Below the pieces are notes generated by a model. The model made no database searches, was not told the origin of the DNA, and saw only the letters and a program-made list of their open reading frames with translations. This document shows positions 1 through 11,700 of a DNA stretch of 64,000 nt, piece after piece. A program made the position numbers and the translations under genes. Within the stretch, counting starts at the first letter, position 1. Every line of letters begins with the position of its first letter. The stretch comes from Costus lasius (taxonomy: Eukaryota; Streptophyta; Magnoliopsida; Zingiberales; Costaceae), in assembly GCA_027563935.2 (NCBI GenBank), contig CM050448.1:126523690-126587689 (forward strand), in the 5' to 3' direction.

Positions 1-47
1 AGTAGGCACAAACAAGAAGACGTTGTCGTCGCGTGGCTGCTTCGAGT

Positions 48-300
48 GGGACGAGAGTAGAGAGTCGGCAGGCGGCGCAGCGGCGAGTAGCAACAAAATT
101 AGGGTTTGGTGTTTGGACGAGATCACGAGAGGGACGAGAGTGGAAAAACGGCAGGCGACGTGGCGGCGAGTGGCAATGGACTTTTGACAAGGTCACGAGA
201 GGCCGAGAGGGACTAGAGTAGAGAGACGACAGGCGGCACAGCCGCGAGTAGCACAAGGTTTGGACTTTGGACAAGAGCAGGAGTGGAGGCGGCCGAGAGG
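48..300. repeat. GC-rich minisatellite, about three units of 78-88 bp
   Basis: Units begin with GGGAC(G/T)AGAGT at about 48, 131 and 209, and each contains a GGCAGGCG/GACAGGCG block, a GGCGAGT-type block and a CACGAGAG- or GCCGAGAG-type end. The units are diverged. Short frames on either strand across it are by-products of the repeat. I see no gene here. Confidence 0.7.
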
Positions 301-530
301 ACTCGACTGAATGCGTTTGGTAGTCCGGCCCGCAGGTCAGGAGGGAACAGCAATTTAAGATTTTGTAGACGATGGGTTATATGATTAATAGGCACTAGTG
401 GGTTATGATACTATTAAATTTAATTATATATATATAAAAGTATCCAATTTATACTATTTGAACCTAACTTAAATAACATATATATTATCTATTTTTGAAT
501 CGAACTCATTTAATAACTACCTTACATTTA

Positions 531-659
531 AGCTATGTTGTTGAACGGAATTTACGGTGTAAAGGATAAAAAGTATAATAAATTTAGATGACTTTTTATC
601 TAGATTCATTATACTATCCATCTTTTCCACCGTGAATTCCGTTCAACAGAACATAGCCT
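531..659. mobile_element. MITE with about 40-bp terminal inverted repeats
   Basis: The left arm starting AGCTATGTTGTTGAACGGAA is the near-perfect reverse complement of the right arm ending TTCCGTTCAACAGAACATAG. The arms enclose about 45 bp. Flanking TTA/TTAT bases fit a Tourist-like (TTA) or Stowaway-like (TA) target site, which I cannot separate by eye. There is no coding capacity. Confidence 0.8.
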
Positions 660-1169
660 TATAATTAAATTCTAGTAAATTCAATAACTGTTAAAAACTA
701 ATATGACTGTCATCCATAATGGTATTATGATGAATAACGAGTTTAAAGAAATTGAATTTATTAATTCATAAATATGACACAATACATTATATAAATAGCT
801 CATGTGAAGTATACTAAAGTTCCATATATCTTGTGGAGAAATCTCAACCTACGATTCTTTATTTAGATAAATCTTATATTGTTATAATTTTTTCAAGCAC
901 ATCCCGCACTACTTGGGGTGAAAGTTTTATTTGAATCTAGTATGTAATTTTCAAATACACAATTATAAATAATCATTTGCTATTATTATCAAGTGTAAAC
1001 TACTCTTATGAGAATAATTTGACCAAGTGTGTGATAGAGAGATTTTCAAAATGAGTAATAAGTTTTTAGTGCTTTCATCCTCCTCACATGGATAGTATTT
1101 GGAGTGTCACCTATCTCCTATTTTATAAAAGAAATGCTATTATGTCTCAAGATTTAATGATTCACACTA
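660..1169. other. AT-rich non-coding stretch
   Basis: No reading frame, RNA gene or terminal-repeat structure was recognised. Confidence 0.5.
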
Positions 1170-1453
1170 TGTCTTAAATAATTTGTACTGTAGGTATTTA
1201 TCTAGAATTCATCTATATAATTTGTAATCACATAAATAATTGATTAATCACATTAAATAAATATCTAATTGATGATTGTTAATATTAATCTATTAATGTT
1301 CACCAATATCATGTCTTAAATAATTTTTACTGTAGGTATTTATCTAGATTTCATCTATATAATTTGTAATCACATAAATAATTGATTAATCACATTAAAT
1401 AAATATCTAATTGATGATTGTAAATATTAATTTATTAATCCTTCACCAATATT
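1170..1453. repeat. Tandem duplication, two copies of about 142 bp
   Basis: The copies starting TGTCTTAAATAATTT at 1170 and 1312 are nearly identical throughout and end near CACCAATAT. Only a few single-base differences separate them, which suggests a fairly recent local duplication in AT-rich DNA. Confidence 0.85.
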
Positions 1454-2681
1454 TAAACTAATATTACCTATTCGACTTTTCAGAAAGTAGCACCATAAAA
1501 TATTGGTAATACAGCATACTCAATTATTTAAATGCATCACCGATGCGATTTTTTTACTGTAACGAACATGGTTCTACATCAGTAATTACACGATTCAGAA
1601 TTATATAGATGTTAATGCTATCAATCACGTTATTGCATGTATCATTAACGTCTGAAGTTTCCTCATTATCGCGATTACATGCAAATAAATAATTCAAACA
1701 AGTCGTTCGAGAAGAATTGCGAAACCGTACGTGAATTAGAAAATGGGTTCAATAAAGCATTTTTCAGTTAAACATAATCCCAAAAGACAAATATCTTAGT
1801 CGGCAACTTTTCTTTTGACTAAAAATTCTACATCTAGACCGATAGAACTTCTTTCAAAGCCCTTAAAGCCCTAATCTAGAGTGAGACATCTGACTATAGA
1901 CATTTAAACGGAAGCACAAGGACTCTCAATCACCCGCATCCAGAAGGGGTTTGGTAACTCACCACTCCTACAAGTATGCTCACATAAATCACACAAATAA
2001 GATCTCTCAGCCTACACTTCTCTTTCGTCATAATACCCAAATCGGGCTGATGGACAATTAACAGTACCTGTGCGCAAGAGCAATCAAGGCTGACCCTTCG
2101 AGGGACCGGGCTGAATAATAGCATATATTAAATCAATTACCCCTATGTGGGCTCACACAATAATAAAAAGAGGCTGATAAAGCAAAAAACTCAGAAATAG
2201 CTCGACCGATGATGCAGGTATGATAGTAAAGTCCTAAATCCGAGAAGATTAGAGTTTACCCTTGTAGCGTGTCTCGCTCCTCGTGCCTCGGACTGTCGAA
2301 TAAGTCTTCATATGAAGCTTTAGCAAAGCACCACGTCGAACCCCCAATCATGGCACACGTGTGAGCACCTCTGATGGAGCTACAATAGGTGGGATGGTCT
2401 TTAAAGCCGTACTTTAAGGTGTTACACGATGCACGTGAAAACGGGAGAGGGTCTTTAGACGAGGGAAGTGAAAAGCGCTTCGGAAATGCAGTAAAATGCA
2501 TGAAGAAATCAACGTCGAGTTCGATCGGGGCAACACGAATGCGAGAGTAAACCAGCGACACCCAACTATTGAAAATACTTCACTAACCTCTTAGCAATTA
2601 GCACACTCTCTTAGCAGATTTTTAGCTCAGCACGTAGCAAGGGGGATCGGCGGATTCGCGGGGTACAGCTCACACGCCTAT
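1454..2681. other. No gene recognised
   Basis: There are short frames only, the longest being a 101-residue minus-strand frame at 2256-2561 with no family features I know. The stretch runs up to the target site of the solo LTR that follows. Confidence 0.45.
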
Positions 2682-2686
2682 GCACC

Positions 2687-4177
2687 TGATGCGTTGCATT
2701 TATATAGTATTTTTGCCTATGTTTTAGATCATATTTTGGGCTTATTTGCATGATTTTGTGCTATTTTTAGTGTTTTTATCTTACTTTGCACAGAATCTTC
2801 ACTTTTCTTGGTTTTTATGAAAATGTAGATAAAATGACCTAAAAATGATGGATTTTAAGGGTTTTGAAACCAAAGCACGATTTCCGAGGAAATCACAAGC
2901 TTACACGTCGAATTTGGAGTCAAAATAGTGAAGAATGCGAAACTTACGGCCTTGGCCGTAATTCTGGGTCAACCGTAATCTTGAGTTCGAGCATAGGGTG
3001 AAACACGGCTAAGTTAAAAAGCTCACAGAAACTTTCACGGGTGAGGCCGTGAATCCATCACGGGCCGTAAAAGTTTCTGTGACTTAAGTGTTGTACACAC
3101 AGAAGGAATTACGGTCGTGGCCGTAAACACATCACGGGCCGTAAAAACGTCCGCCCTTTCGGTTTTTCACTCGGTTCGACTCCAAATTAAACCAGAATTG
3201 AACCAAACTCTCCAGAAACCTTCCTACATGGGCTCTATACTGATTAGACTATAAAAGGAAGGATTTTGGAAGGGTTTTGGGGGCTTCTGGGCACGAAAAC
3301 AAAGGGTTGTAGCTGCGGCGGCAGACATCAGTTTTAGGGCAAAATTTCGGCGAGAGATCACGCAAAGGAGGGGTTTGATCGCTTCATCTTCATCACCAGA
3401 TCAAGGGAAAGAGTTCTAATTACTATCCTAGTGTCTCTTTGCACGATTTTTGAGAGATTATATGTTGAATTCATCGATAAACATGCTGTTTGCTTTGAAC
3501 ATGAACGTGTAACCTTAATTTTGGGATTTGGGGAATAGCCCGTTGACGATTTATGGATTGAATATATTGTTTTAATTCTTTTACATGAATTTTATATATT
3601 TGATTTGATTAGAATTGTGTTTATTTCGTGAATTACCCTGATCAAGTAATTTTGCGTCTTAGACGTTGCGAGAAGGACCGGGAGGTGAATCGCAACGTCG
3701 GATCTATTCTTTTCAAACCTGTGAATCCAATCACGGGAGTAGTTCGGATTCATTTGAAGGATTACCATGGTTTTTCACAGAACTTAATGGGTCTATTTAT
3801 GCTAAATGTCATGGGAGTAGGGAATTAATGTAAATAGATACCGGATTACACTCCGGGAGGAGGTAGTCTGTACCTTAGAAAAAATCTCTTTCAAAACTAT
3901 AAATTTTCTGATTAAAGATTTATTTATTTATTTTTACTAAATTCATAATCGTCAGCGTGATGAAACCCTGAGTCCTGATTTTATCCGAATTGATTTTCAG
4001 CCAAACCCTAAAACCACCTTTATGTTTTCTTGCATTAGAAGTTTTCAAAACAAAAACCACAGATTTGATTCGTCTAGATATAGATTGACCGTGTAATCAG
4101 TACTTGACCGCCTGATCCTCGTGGGATCGATAATTTTTTATTACTTCGATAAATCTGTGCACTTGCGGATGCTATCA
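2687..4177 (+). mobile_element. Solo LTR of an Athila-like Ty3/gypsy element
   Basis: The unit begins TGATGCG and ends GCTATCA. It is flanked by identical 5-bp direct repeats GCACC at 2682-2686 and 4178-4182, the target duplication of integrase-mediated insertion. Its end, with CTCGTGGGATCGATA and GTGCACTTGCGG just before GCTATCA, matches the end blocks of the Athila LTRs at 33.9 kb and 46.6 kb. The interior carries CACGGGCCGT-type imperfect palindromes. There is no internal region, primer site or second LTR, so it is the product of LTR-LTR recombination. Confidence 0.92.
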
Positions 4178-4182
4178 GCACC

Positions 4183-4725
4183 TGAAATAGACCAAGGAAC
4201 AATGGAACGACCACGTCTCCGATGTACAGATACCCGTGGAAAAATAGAAATCGCAACGGAAATAAACACGAGGAGATGAGGAAGCAGGCGGACCTAACCC
4301 ACCGGAAGCGGTGGGATTTATTTTACTAGTGCTGGAAACGGGAAATAACTTCGAAGTCGAGGCACCGACCACGAACCGTACAAACTCTGGAGGCAAAGCT
4401 CTAACTTAGACTCCTACATGCACTAGAGGCTCTCAGCTCACCAAGAGAACTGAAGAATGAACTACCCCAACCTCCTCTTTTATAGAATAAGAGGGGAGGG
4501 AACAGGATAAAAACACAAAAAACAACATACTTTAACAACTACCTACCCCTACAGGTCACAAAAGTGGTCAAGCTGCAACTACAAGATAAAACAAAACAAA
4601 CTTCTACCTAATATCCTTTGAAGCTGGCGCATGTCCTATTGCTTTCGTACGGCGACGGTTGGGCGGTCAGACGCGTTTGGAGCACACTGCGACGAAGCAG
4701 CAGAATTTGGACGTTGTGGGCTGGG
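4183..4725. other. Non-coding flank of solo LTR
   Basis: No supportable gene. The sequence leads into the downstream end of the minus-strand repeat reading frame. It may belong to an older retroelement, but I could not identify terminal repeats. Confidence 0.35.
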
Positions 4726-5412
4726 TCATGACTGACGGGCGTGCTCCTGGGCCATGTTGCTAAGATGATTGCGAGGCCCTTCGGGGGTTGGGCCTTCAGG
4801 TGGACAGCTGGCCACACTCTTGGGCTGAAGAACTTCGGTATGTATTGACAACGGGGTGATGACTCCTACGAAACGGTCTGGCGGTTGAGAAGTGCATTGA
4901 GATCGGCGTATTACCACCTTGTTGGGCTTTTGTGAACCCTCCTTGGGTGGATGGATATGGTAGGGAGGGTTGTGTACGTCGAAATGGGGTCGGCGGGGCA
5001 ACTCTGTAGCTTCAAGAGTGGTCACGGCCTGGCCGTGACTCTGTTCACGCCCGTGATCAGTTGTGCTAGAATCCATAGAAACTTCTGCAGTTTGGCTGTG
5101 GCATTTTCCACGGTCGTGACTTTGTTCGCGTTGAAAATCACTGTTCTTCCCAAGTGTGTCGAAATCCACAAAAACTTCTGCGGTCTGGCCGTGATTTTTT
5201 CCATGGCCGTGACTTTGTTCGCGCTGAAAATCACCGTCTTTTCCATGTGAGCTAGAATTCATAGAAACTTCCGCGGTCTGGTAGTGACTTTTTCCACTGC
5301 CATGACTTTGTTTGCGTCGAGAATCACCGTCTTCTTCATTTGTGCCAGAATTCACAGAAACTTCCACGGTCTGGCCGTGACTTTTTTCCCCAAAAATTTT
5401 TTGGGACGCCAT
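4726..5412 (-). CDS. Hypothetical 228-residue protein made of 31-residue repeats
   Basis: I do not recognise this protein. The frame opens at an ATG and stays open for 228 residues. From about residue 10 it holds three imperfect 31-residue units and a shorter fourth, each with a K-x-H-x-QT-x-EV start and a (Q/E)QSHG-like end. They are rich in His, Ser, Gln and Asp. The last 100 residues are proline-rich and contain a VIRRSQ...QPPDRF stretch resembling the linker before reverse transcriptase in copia polyproteins; this is a weak resemblance. The 93-bp DNA unit contains CACGGCCGTG-like palindromes shared with the Athila LTRs in this window, so it may be retroelement-derived DNA that happens to be open. 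There are no signal or membrane segments. Confidence 0.35.
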   Translation of the reverse strand: MASQKIFGEKSHGQTVEVSVNSGTNEEDGDSRRKQSHGSGKSHYQTAEVSMNSSSHGKDGDFQREQSHGHGKNHGQTAEVFVDFDTLGKNSDFQREQSHDRGKCHSQTAEVSMDSSTTDHGREQSHGQAVTTLEATELPRRPHFDVHNPPYHIHPPKEGSQKPNKVVIRRSQCTSQPPDRFVGVITPLSIHTEVLQPKSVASCPPEGPTPEGPRNHLSNMAQEHARQS

Positions 5413-5854
5413 CTAGACCAGATTTTCCTCTTCTTCTGTGTTGTCTTCTCTTGCATCAACCTCACGTGTACGTTCACAGTCAAGCAAAACAAGCGCATGC
5501 GTGAAGCACGCAACGCTTGTCTGCCTCCTTTCCTTCACCCGTGTTCGCGGCTCTACCCACACCCGTTGCCTAGTGTTCGCCGTCGGCTGCTATTGGTCGC
5601 TCAGCCTATCGCTGACCGGTTCACTGGAACCCTAGCGCCGCACCGCTGCTAAGTCGCACACGGTCACGTCGCGTGGAACCACCAAAGAAGTAGAGATTCA
5701 TCGCCTGGGTTGATTTTCGATCCGTCTGGAGGCGATGAGCACAAATGTCGGCCACTGGTAGAAATCGTTCTCGATCTGCATGGAACCGACGACATTGCTG
5801 CTTGGCTTCATCGACGGATTTCATCGAGGAGAGACAAAGCCTATGGGGGAAGCC
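5413..5854. other. No gene recognised
   Basis: A GC-richer stretch upstream of the minus-strand repeat frame. Overlapping short frames on both strands show no family motifs. It ends where the Athila-like LTR begins. Confidence 0.4.
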
Positions 5855-7576
5855 TGATAACACTTATTTATTAGCATTTTCTATGCAATTTTATCATTGG
5901 AAATCATTGTTACTCTATTGCTTCTGCACTATAATTGCCTTATTTTCATTATATTTATGGAATCTACACCTCGGTTGGTATTTTTATTTTTTCAAAGTAA
6001 AAACGATCAAAAAGTGGGCGAATTCTGGATCTTCAGGATTATAGGAGGTCTCCTGATATCAAGAGGGGTCTACCCAAAAATTTTCAGAGCACTTGGAGCC
6101 TCCAGCAAGAATCATGACCAGGTCATGATTAGAATCATAGCCATGATACATTACTGTCGTGCCTAGAAGAACAATGCCGAAAAATTTATGACCAGGTCAT
6201 GATCAGGATCACGCCCATGATCGCGGATCTGCTTGTTTCAAAACTGCTGTTTTTACCTTGGTTTACTTAACCCCAAATGGAAAGAATGGAGGAGATAGGT
6301 TAGTAATTTCCTCTTCCACAATGAGCAACCCATGAGAAGGATTTTAGAGGGAAAAAAATGCAATCATGAGTAGGGGAGAGCAATCAGGATTTCGGTACCG
6401 GTACTAGTACCGAACTCCCGAACCTCAAATTATAGGTACCGGTACCGGTACCGAATTCTACTTCGGGAGTTCAGAAATAAAATTGGTACCGGTACCAATT
6501 TCCCGAAATCCTAAATATTTTTAATTCTAATTTACGTATTTCGGTATTTGTATTAAAAAATATCGAATATTAATATATAAATATTATTTTTTAATTAAAT
6601 AATACATGAAAAATCGGGACTTTGGTACTTCGGGATTTTCCCAAAATAGTTTTTAGGTACCGGTACCGGTACCGATTTCCCGAATAAAATTTCGATACCG
6701 GTACCGAAGTACCGAAGTACCGAAATACCGGTACCGAAGTACCGAAGTACCGAAAAGTTCGATACGGTACTTCGGTACCGGTACCGTTTGCTCACCCCCT
6801 AATCATGAGGGGAGTTATGTGAGGAGCAAGGGATAAGGTTATTTGCATATTTTGGGGAAGAAGAGGTAGAGATCTGGTTTTTGGGAAGAGATTTGCGGCG
6901 AGACAAGGAAAGATCCAACGAACCTTGAGGAAGAAGATAAAAGGGGATGAAGAAGATGTTCGAAAGGAGAGATTGGCAGGAGATTATTTTCGCAAGGGGA
7001 GAAGCCAAGGAAAAGAAAAGCTACAGATTTTGGCGGCTGGAAACGATAGAGGGATTTTCCAGATTTGTAGAGCTTGAGGAAGCGACAGATTTGCTGGCAG
7101 CTAAAAATTGTAGAGGAGACTTTCCATCTTGGGAGTTGGCATCAGAGAGGAAGGGAGAGCATAAAACTGTGCAAAGGAAGGTAGAAAGAAAAAAAAGGAA
7201 GGAACGCATGAAATAGGATTTTCGCAAATAAAGAAGACAACACCTGTAGTGGCTAATCACCTACGTAGATCACCTCAAGCATCAAAATATAGTTTAGGGA
7301 AGTCTTTAATCTTGATCTTTAGGTGCATTTGATACGGCTTGGAATGTATGAACTTGTCTTGATATGTATTTGTGTGATGACTATGGATATTGTAACTTAA
7401 ACTCATTTCAGGATTCGAGGTAAACCCATTGATAGTTTTGTGTATGGAATGATTAATCTTTGCTTTTGAATCCTATCTAAGTTTATTTAAGCCATATTGT
7501 GTTCATTGCTTGTGTAACTTGACAGAGTTATACTTGATCCTAGACGTGATGAATAAGACTGAAAGACTATTCATTG
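5855..7576 (+). mobile_element. Athila-like LTR fragment, split by a hAT-like MITE
   Basis: The fragment begins TGATAACACTT. Within its first 130 bp it shares AATTGCC and TTTATGGAATCTACAC blocks with the 5' part of the minus-oriented solo LTR at 31839-33870. Further on it has repeated ATGACCAGGTCATGATC-type palindromic blocks. Near 7330-7440 it has TGGATATTGTAACTTAAACT, like 45830-45860 of the second Athila LTR. The right end is not defined; a TGTTGGAACC at 7577 may be a later copia LTR start. No target duplication was found. Confidence 0.55.
6371..6801. mobile_element. hAT-like non-autonomous element with GGTACC palindromes
   Basis: A perfect 8-bp target duplication ATCATGAG lies at 6363-6370 and 6802-6809, the length typical of hAT elements. 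The termini are TAGGGGAGAGCAA on the left and the inverse of TAGGGGGTGAGCAA on the right. The 431-bp body is dominated by GGTACCGGTACCGG-type tracts near each end, in inverted orientation, so most of the element can fold on itself. There is no transposase. Confidence 0.88.
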
Positions 7577-8825
7577 TGTTGGAACCATTTAGATTAAACT
7601 GATAAATCGAACCACAAAAGTAGGGAAGAAGTAACAGAGGTAGTTGTTCCCCCTCTCTCTGCGAACGACTCTCTCTCTCTCTCAGGCGGCAACCTCTAGC
7701 AGCGTCCCTAACAGGTTTCCGGCGACGGTGAGGTCACATGAAGAGAGAGAATATAAAAGTGTAGATCTTGTACATAGAAAGAGGTGAGGGATTTTATGTA
7801 GCCTATTTTGGAGAAATAAAGAGGTGAAACTTTCCCCTTACATCTGAGTCCTTCCGGTCATCTCCTTCTTTTCTGATGATAACTTCCGACATTATTTTCC
7901 GATATCCTAGAGACGTTAGACGGAAGCTAAGGGTGAGGACAAGAGTGGTCTAAACCCTGCCGCAAGCTCGTTCTTCGTTTATAGAGTCAGCGAGGCTGAC
8001 GTGGACAGACTTATCAATAGAGTGCTTGACACTTAACCATATTGCATGAGAAGAGAACAATGACCGAAATTTCTTTAACAAGAAGTCCCAAGCTTACAAG
8101 GCCTTGCCCAGTCGCATACTCTTGAAACTCCGAGGAAGCAGTTGGTATACGAAAAAGCTTTTTACGATTTTATAAGGATGTTGGTGCAATGATGCAGTTG
8201 GACACTCGCGTTGCGTATAACTATCATAAGATCCTTAATAATCTGTTGCGCTGTAAACATCAATTCACATGATTATTAGAATACGTCCATATGGGAAAAA
8301 CACTTTTGAAAAGAAATGGAAATACTTCACATTCTCCATGCACGGTTTTACAAATAGTAATCAAACAAAGGAACATATCTCTGCAAATTGCAACTTTTGA
8401 TAGGCTTTGGTTCCCTGCCAGTAGGAAACAATAGTACGATAATATTATCAATGAGAGCAATAAGCATTGCAGTTGACTAGCTCGAGTTTTTTGCTGTTAC
8501 ATTTGCACAAGTTTAAAGAACAAGTTTATTAGATAAACTAATCTTCACGAAAAATCACACATTATAATTGAAAATTTTTCTAAACAATCAATAAACTGTG
8601 GCCCTTGATGTCCAAGTTCACCAAAATATTCAATGTATGATGGTTTTCTTAGGGTGTGGGCCCACAATCACTCAAATAACTAAACAACAAATAATAAGGA
8701 ATACATAACGCAAAAAATTGTTCATATCTTATGGGGACAAGAAAAACCCTGCTCTCGTGCAGGTCTGCCGTTGTAATTCAGTACATTTTCTAAAAAGCAT
8801 CCCAATTAGTAGTGCCCTTCTTCTC
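7577..8825. other. Non-coding, with a short CT microsatellite
   Basis: It contains (CT)n tracts around 7650-7683. TGTTGGAACC at 7577 could start a copia-type LTR, but I could not find a matching end. Nothing in 7.6-8.8 kb matches the helicase core that should follow the last Prp16 exon. Confidence 0.4.
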
Positions 8826-9020
8826 CTAGTTTTGATCCAGCTAGCTCCCAAAATCGTTGACGTGACTTGCTCATGCTCTATTTTTTTTGAATTTCCCTAA
8901 CAAGCACAGAGCCTTTGCGTGCAATTATAGCCATATCGGATGTTGGATCTTTTATAGGCATTACAGGTTCAGCTTGCTTTGTATATACTACTCTACCATC
9001 AAGGAAAGGCGGCTTTGTAT
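8826..9020 (-). pseudogene. PRP16: Prp16 exon: [14 protein letters not shown] to ELAGSKLG
   Basis: The acceptor TTTTGCAG lies just upstream at 9021-9028. The phase joins correctly to the preceding exon ([11 protein letters not shown]). The exon reads [25 protein letters not shown] and then IQKK followed by TAG at 8878-8880, where the family has Gln (CAG to TAG). The same frame continues into SRQRFWELAGSKLG and then leaves the family. In intact proteins the next region leads into the helicase core. Confidence 0.88.
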
Positions 9021-9532
9021 CTGCAAAAGGATGAGATAGTTACTAAGTAATTTCACAAGAATTATAGTCCGAGACCCAGATAGCGAAGGAATATTCACTT
9101 GGTAATAAAAAGCATATAGAATAAACAGGCACCAAGTGTGTTGCAATTTCACATCATACCAATCAAGAACAAAAGACAGTGTAATGTCGAGTAGCCAAGG
9201 AGAAAGTGCAGAATCCTATTTTGTGAACTGACTCACATCATCAAGTGTATGAGCTAGTTGTCAAACAATAGCATCATTATACAATAACACACTTTCACTT
9301 TCCAGAAATCATTAATTAGACTTTTTTCTTAACACTTCATTTAAAATAATTTATTATTCTCCCAAATTACTCAATCAGTGATATTCAGACCAAATTTGAC
9401 AGCATAGAAAAAAGAACAAAATAAAAACACAACTTTTTCCCACTTGTCCCTTTCTAGAGCTTTCAAATTCAATAGGTTTTAAATACCGGTAATACCAATC
9501 CACACTGACATAGTATTGACCTACCAGTCGAT

Positions 9533-9603
9533 ATTATTAAAAATACGTTATAAATATAATATGATATTATTAAAAATACATTATAAATATAATATGATAT
9601 TAA
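9533..9603. repeat. Tandem duplication of about 35 bp in a Prp16 intron
   Basis: A TATTATTAAAAATAC(G/A)TTATAAATATAATATGA unit occurs twice in a row. AT-rich, intronic. Confidence 0.75.
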
Positions 9604-9928
9604 CCTTGTATCGTCCCTATACAAGATCAAAGTGATATGCACTACTCATACCAATTACCAAGCAATATGGAGTGATTCTTAATACCATGATCCAATATAC
9701 AAATCATTATACAAGCATATATATTCCAGTAGAATCTATGCATCAACACCTTGACTGCCTGCAGTAAAAAAATATTACTCTAGACAACAATTGTTTTAAG
9801 TGTTTGATTACAGCCATAATCCTCCTACTTCAAATTGATGTACATTTACAAGCTCAGGTGGAAGTGAGAGACGTAGTAACATAAATCATGAAGTGACCAC
9901 ACAGAAAAGATAATTAAATTAGCATTAC

Positions 9929-10107
9929 CATGAATTAAAAGCATGACTTTGCGTTCATCCTCATCATCAAAATCAATCTGCACCTCTGTCCCTCTAACAG
10001 CACCAGACCTCAGTAGCTGCCGATCTTCCCACTGAGCATTATCAGCAGTCAATTGTGATAACTTCTTACTTTGAGCAAGGGTCAATCAAAGTTCCATCCT
10101 TCCTCGT
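9929..10107 (-). pseudogene. PRP16: Prp16 exon: LAQSKKLSQLTADNAQWEDRQ
   Basis: The acceptor ATGCAG and donor ATG|GTAATG are present. The exon carries the family-conserved LAQSKKLSQLTADNAQWEDR block and an acidic FDDEDERKVMLLIH end. An ATTG stands where the family has ATG (Met-Thr-Leu-Ala-Gln), an extra T that puts the first codons (RKDGTL) out of phase with the rest. That is a frameshift near 10085. Confidence 0.88.
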
Positions 10108-10279
10108 CTGCATAATTATGCGAAAAAGCAAATGTTGAATAGGACAGCGGATAGGAGTGACAAACACCCATGGCAACATTAATGCATTGCATAAACTAAG
10201 TTGAAAGATTGCCAATGAATTTCATTTTTCAGTCCAGTTTTATGAGAAAAAGATTAGCCAAATATATTAAGGGCCTGTT

Positions 10280-11300
10280 TTATTAAAGTGAAAACTGAGG
10301 AGAAAGAGAAGAAACCTATCGGAGAGATTTAAAGAGAAATACACACTGACGCTAACGCGAAGCCGTCCCTGCTGCTGCCCCTCCTCCGCCGCGAGCACCG
10401 TCCCCGCTTGTTGCCGTCACCTCCTCCCCTTCCCGATATCCATGTTGACGCTGACGCGACGACGTCCCTCTTTGCTGCCACCTCCTCCTTCGCCGCTAGC
10501 ACCATCCCCGCCTACTGCCCCCTCCTCCCTTTCCAGATATCCACGCTGAAGTTGAGCGCAACGCCATCCCTGCCTGCTGCAGCCTCCTCCTTCGCCGCGA
10601 GCGCCGTCCCTGCCCGCTGTCGCTTCGCCTTTGCTGCAAGCGCGATGCCTGCTGCTCGCACGAGCACAAGAGAGACGCCTGCTGCTCGCACGACGCCGTC
10701 CCTGACTGCTGCCGCCTCCTCCTTCGCCGCAAGCACCGTCCCTGCCCCCTCCTCCCCTTCCAGATATCCACGTTGATGCTGAGCGCGACGCCGTCCCTGC
10801 TTGCTGTAGCCTCCTCCTTCGTTGCGAGCGCCGTCCCCGCCCGCTGCCGCTTCGCCTTCGCTGCGGGCGTGAGCGCGACGCCTGCTGCTCGCACGACGCC
10901 GTCCTTGCCTGCTGCCGCCTCCTCCTTCGCCGCGAGCGAGACACCGTCCCCGCCTTCGCCTGCTGCCGCTTCTCCTTCACTATGAGCACGACGTCGTCCC
11001 TACCTGCCGCCGCCGCCTCCTTCGCCGAGAGCGCTGTCCCCGCCGGCGCCGAAGATCTCCCTCAGCTACGCCATCCGGAGGCCCTTGCCACCTGCTCCTT
11101 TGCCGCCGGTCGCCAAAGATCTCCCTCAGCTACGCCGGCGGCTGCCTTCGCTAGAAAACCACCGCTGCCCTCTTCTTTTCTCTTAAGGTCATCACGTGAT
11201 ATTCACGTGAGAAAATTTTTTCTTCCCACCCATTTATCTTACTTTCCTCTTTACTGTTCCCTTTATTTTTCTTCCCTCCTACTAAAAAACAGGAGACAGA
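10280..11300. repeat. GC-rich repetitive insertion inside a Prp16 intron
   Basis: This island, far richer in GC than its surroundings, is built from diverged copies of a module around GCCTCCTCCTTCGCCGCGAGC and CCGTCCCTGCCTGCTGC (10360-11160). Its borders look like inverted repeats: GGGCCTGTTTTATTAAAG on the left and the inverse of CTCCTGTTTTTTAGTAGG on the right. This suggests a non-autonomous DNA transposon whose core expanded. Long open frames on both strands (alanine-, serine- or arginine-rich) come from the repeat and are not credible genes. Confidence 0.5.
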
Positions 11301-11700
11301 TAGGGTTATCAATGCTATAGCAGCGAAAAAAAGGCCTGCAGGTCACGGATTACCCACGAGGATAGCAGGTCTGGTAATCAAACGGATAAGTAAAGTTCTT
11401 AGCAATGATATGTTAAATAATCTTCCTAAAGGCAATTGCAGATCGCTGAAAGCATGTAGCAATTAAGATTCTTACGGTGGTAGATTATGAAAGACAGACT
11501 ACTGCAATATATTTGACCAATGCAATAGCATGAACAGAATCCTTAAATATTTTCATAGTTCCAATTCTCAATAATAACAAAATCCAACAAAAGTGTTGCC
11601 ATTGTTATTTAATGATACCTGAGTTGTTTTAGATTTAATATGCAGAACTTAGAACTAAAGTAAACAAACAAGAAGAGGAATAGTGAGTAACAAAATTTAC

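Noticed and set aside
7021..7260. Short frames on both strands near 7 kb
   Set aside because: Low-complexity, overlapping, and within the Athila-like LTR fragment.
10408..10989. Long overlapping frames on both strands (alanine-, serine- or arginine-rich)
   Set aside because: They follow the GC-rich repeat module, occur on both strands at once and show no domain. They are repeat artefacts.
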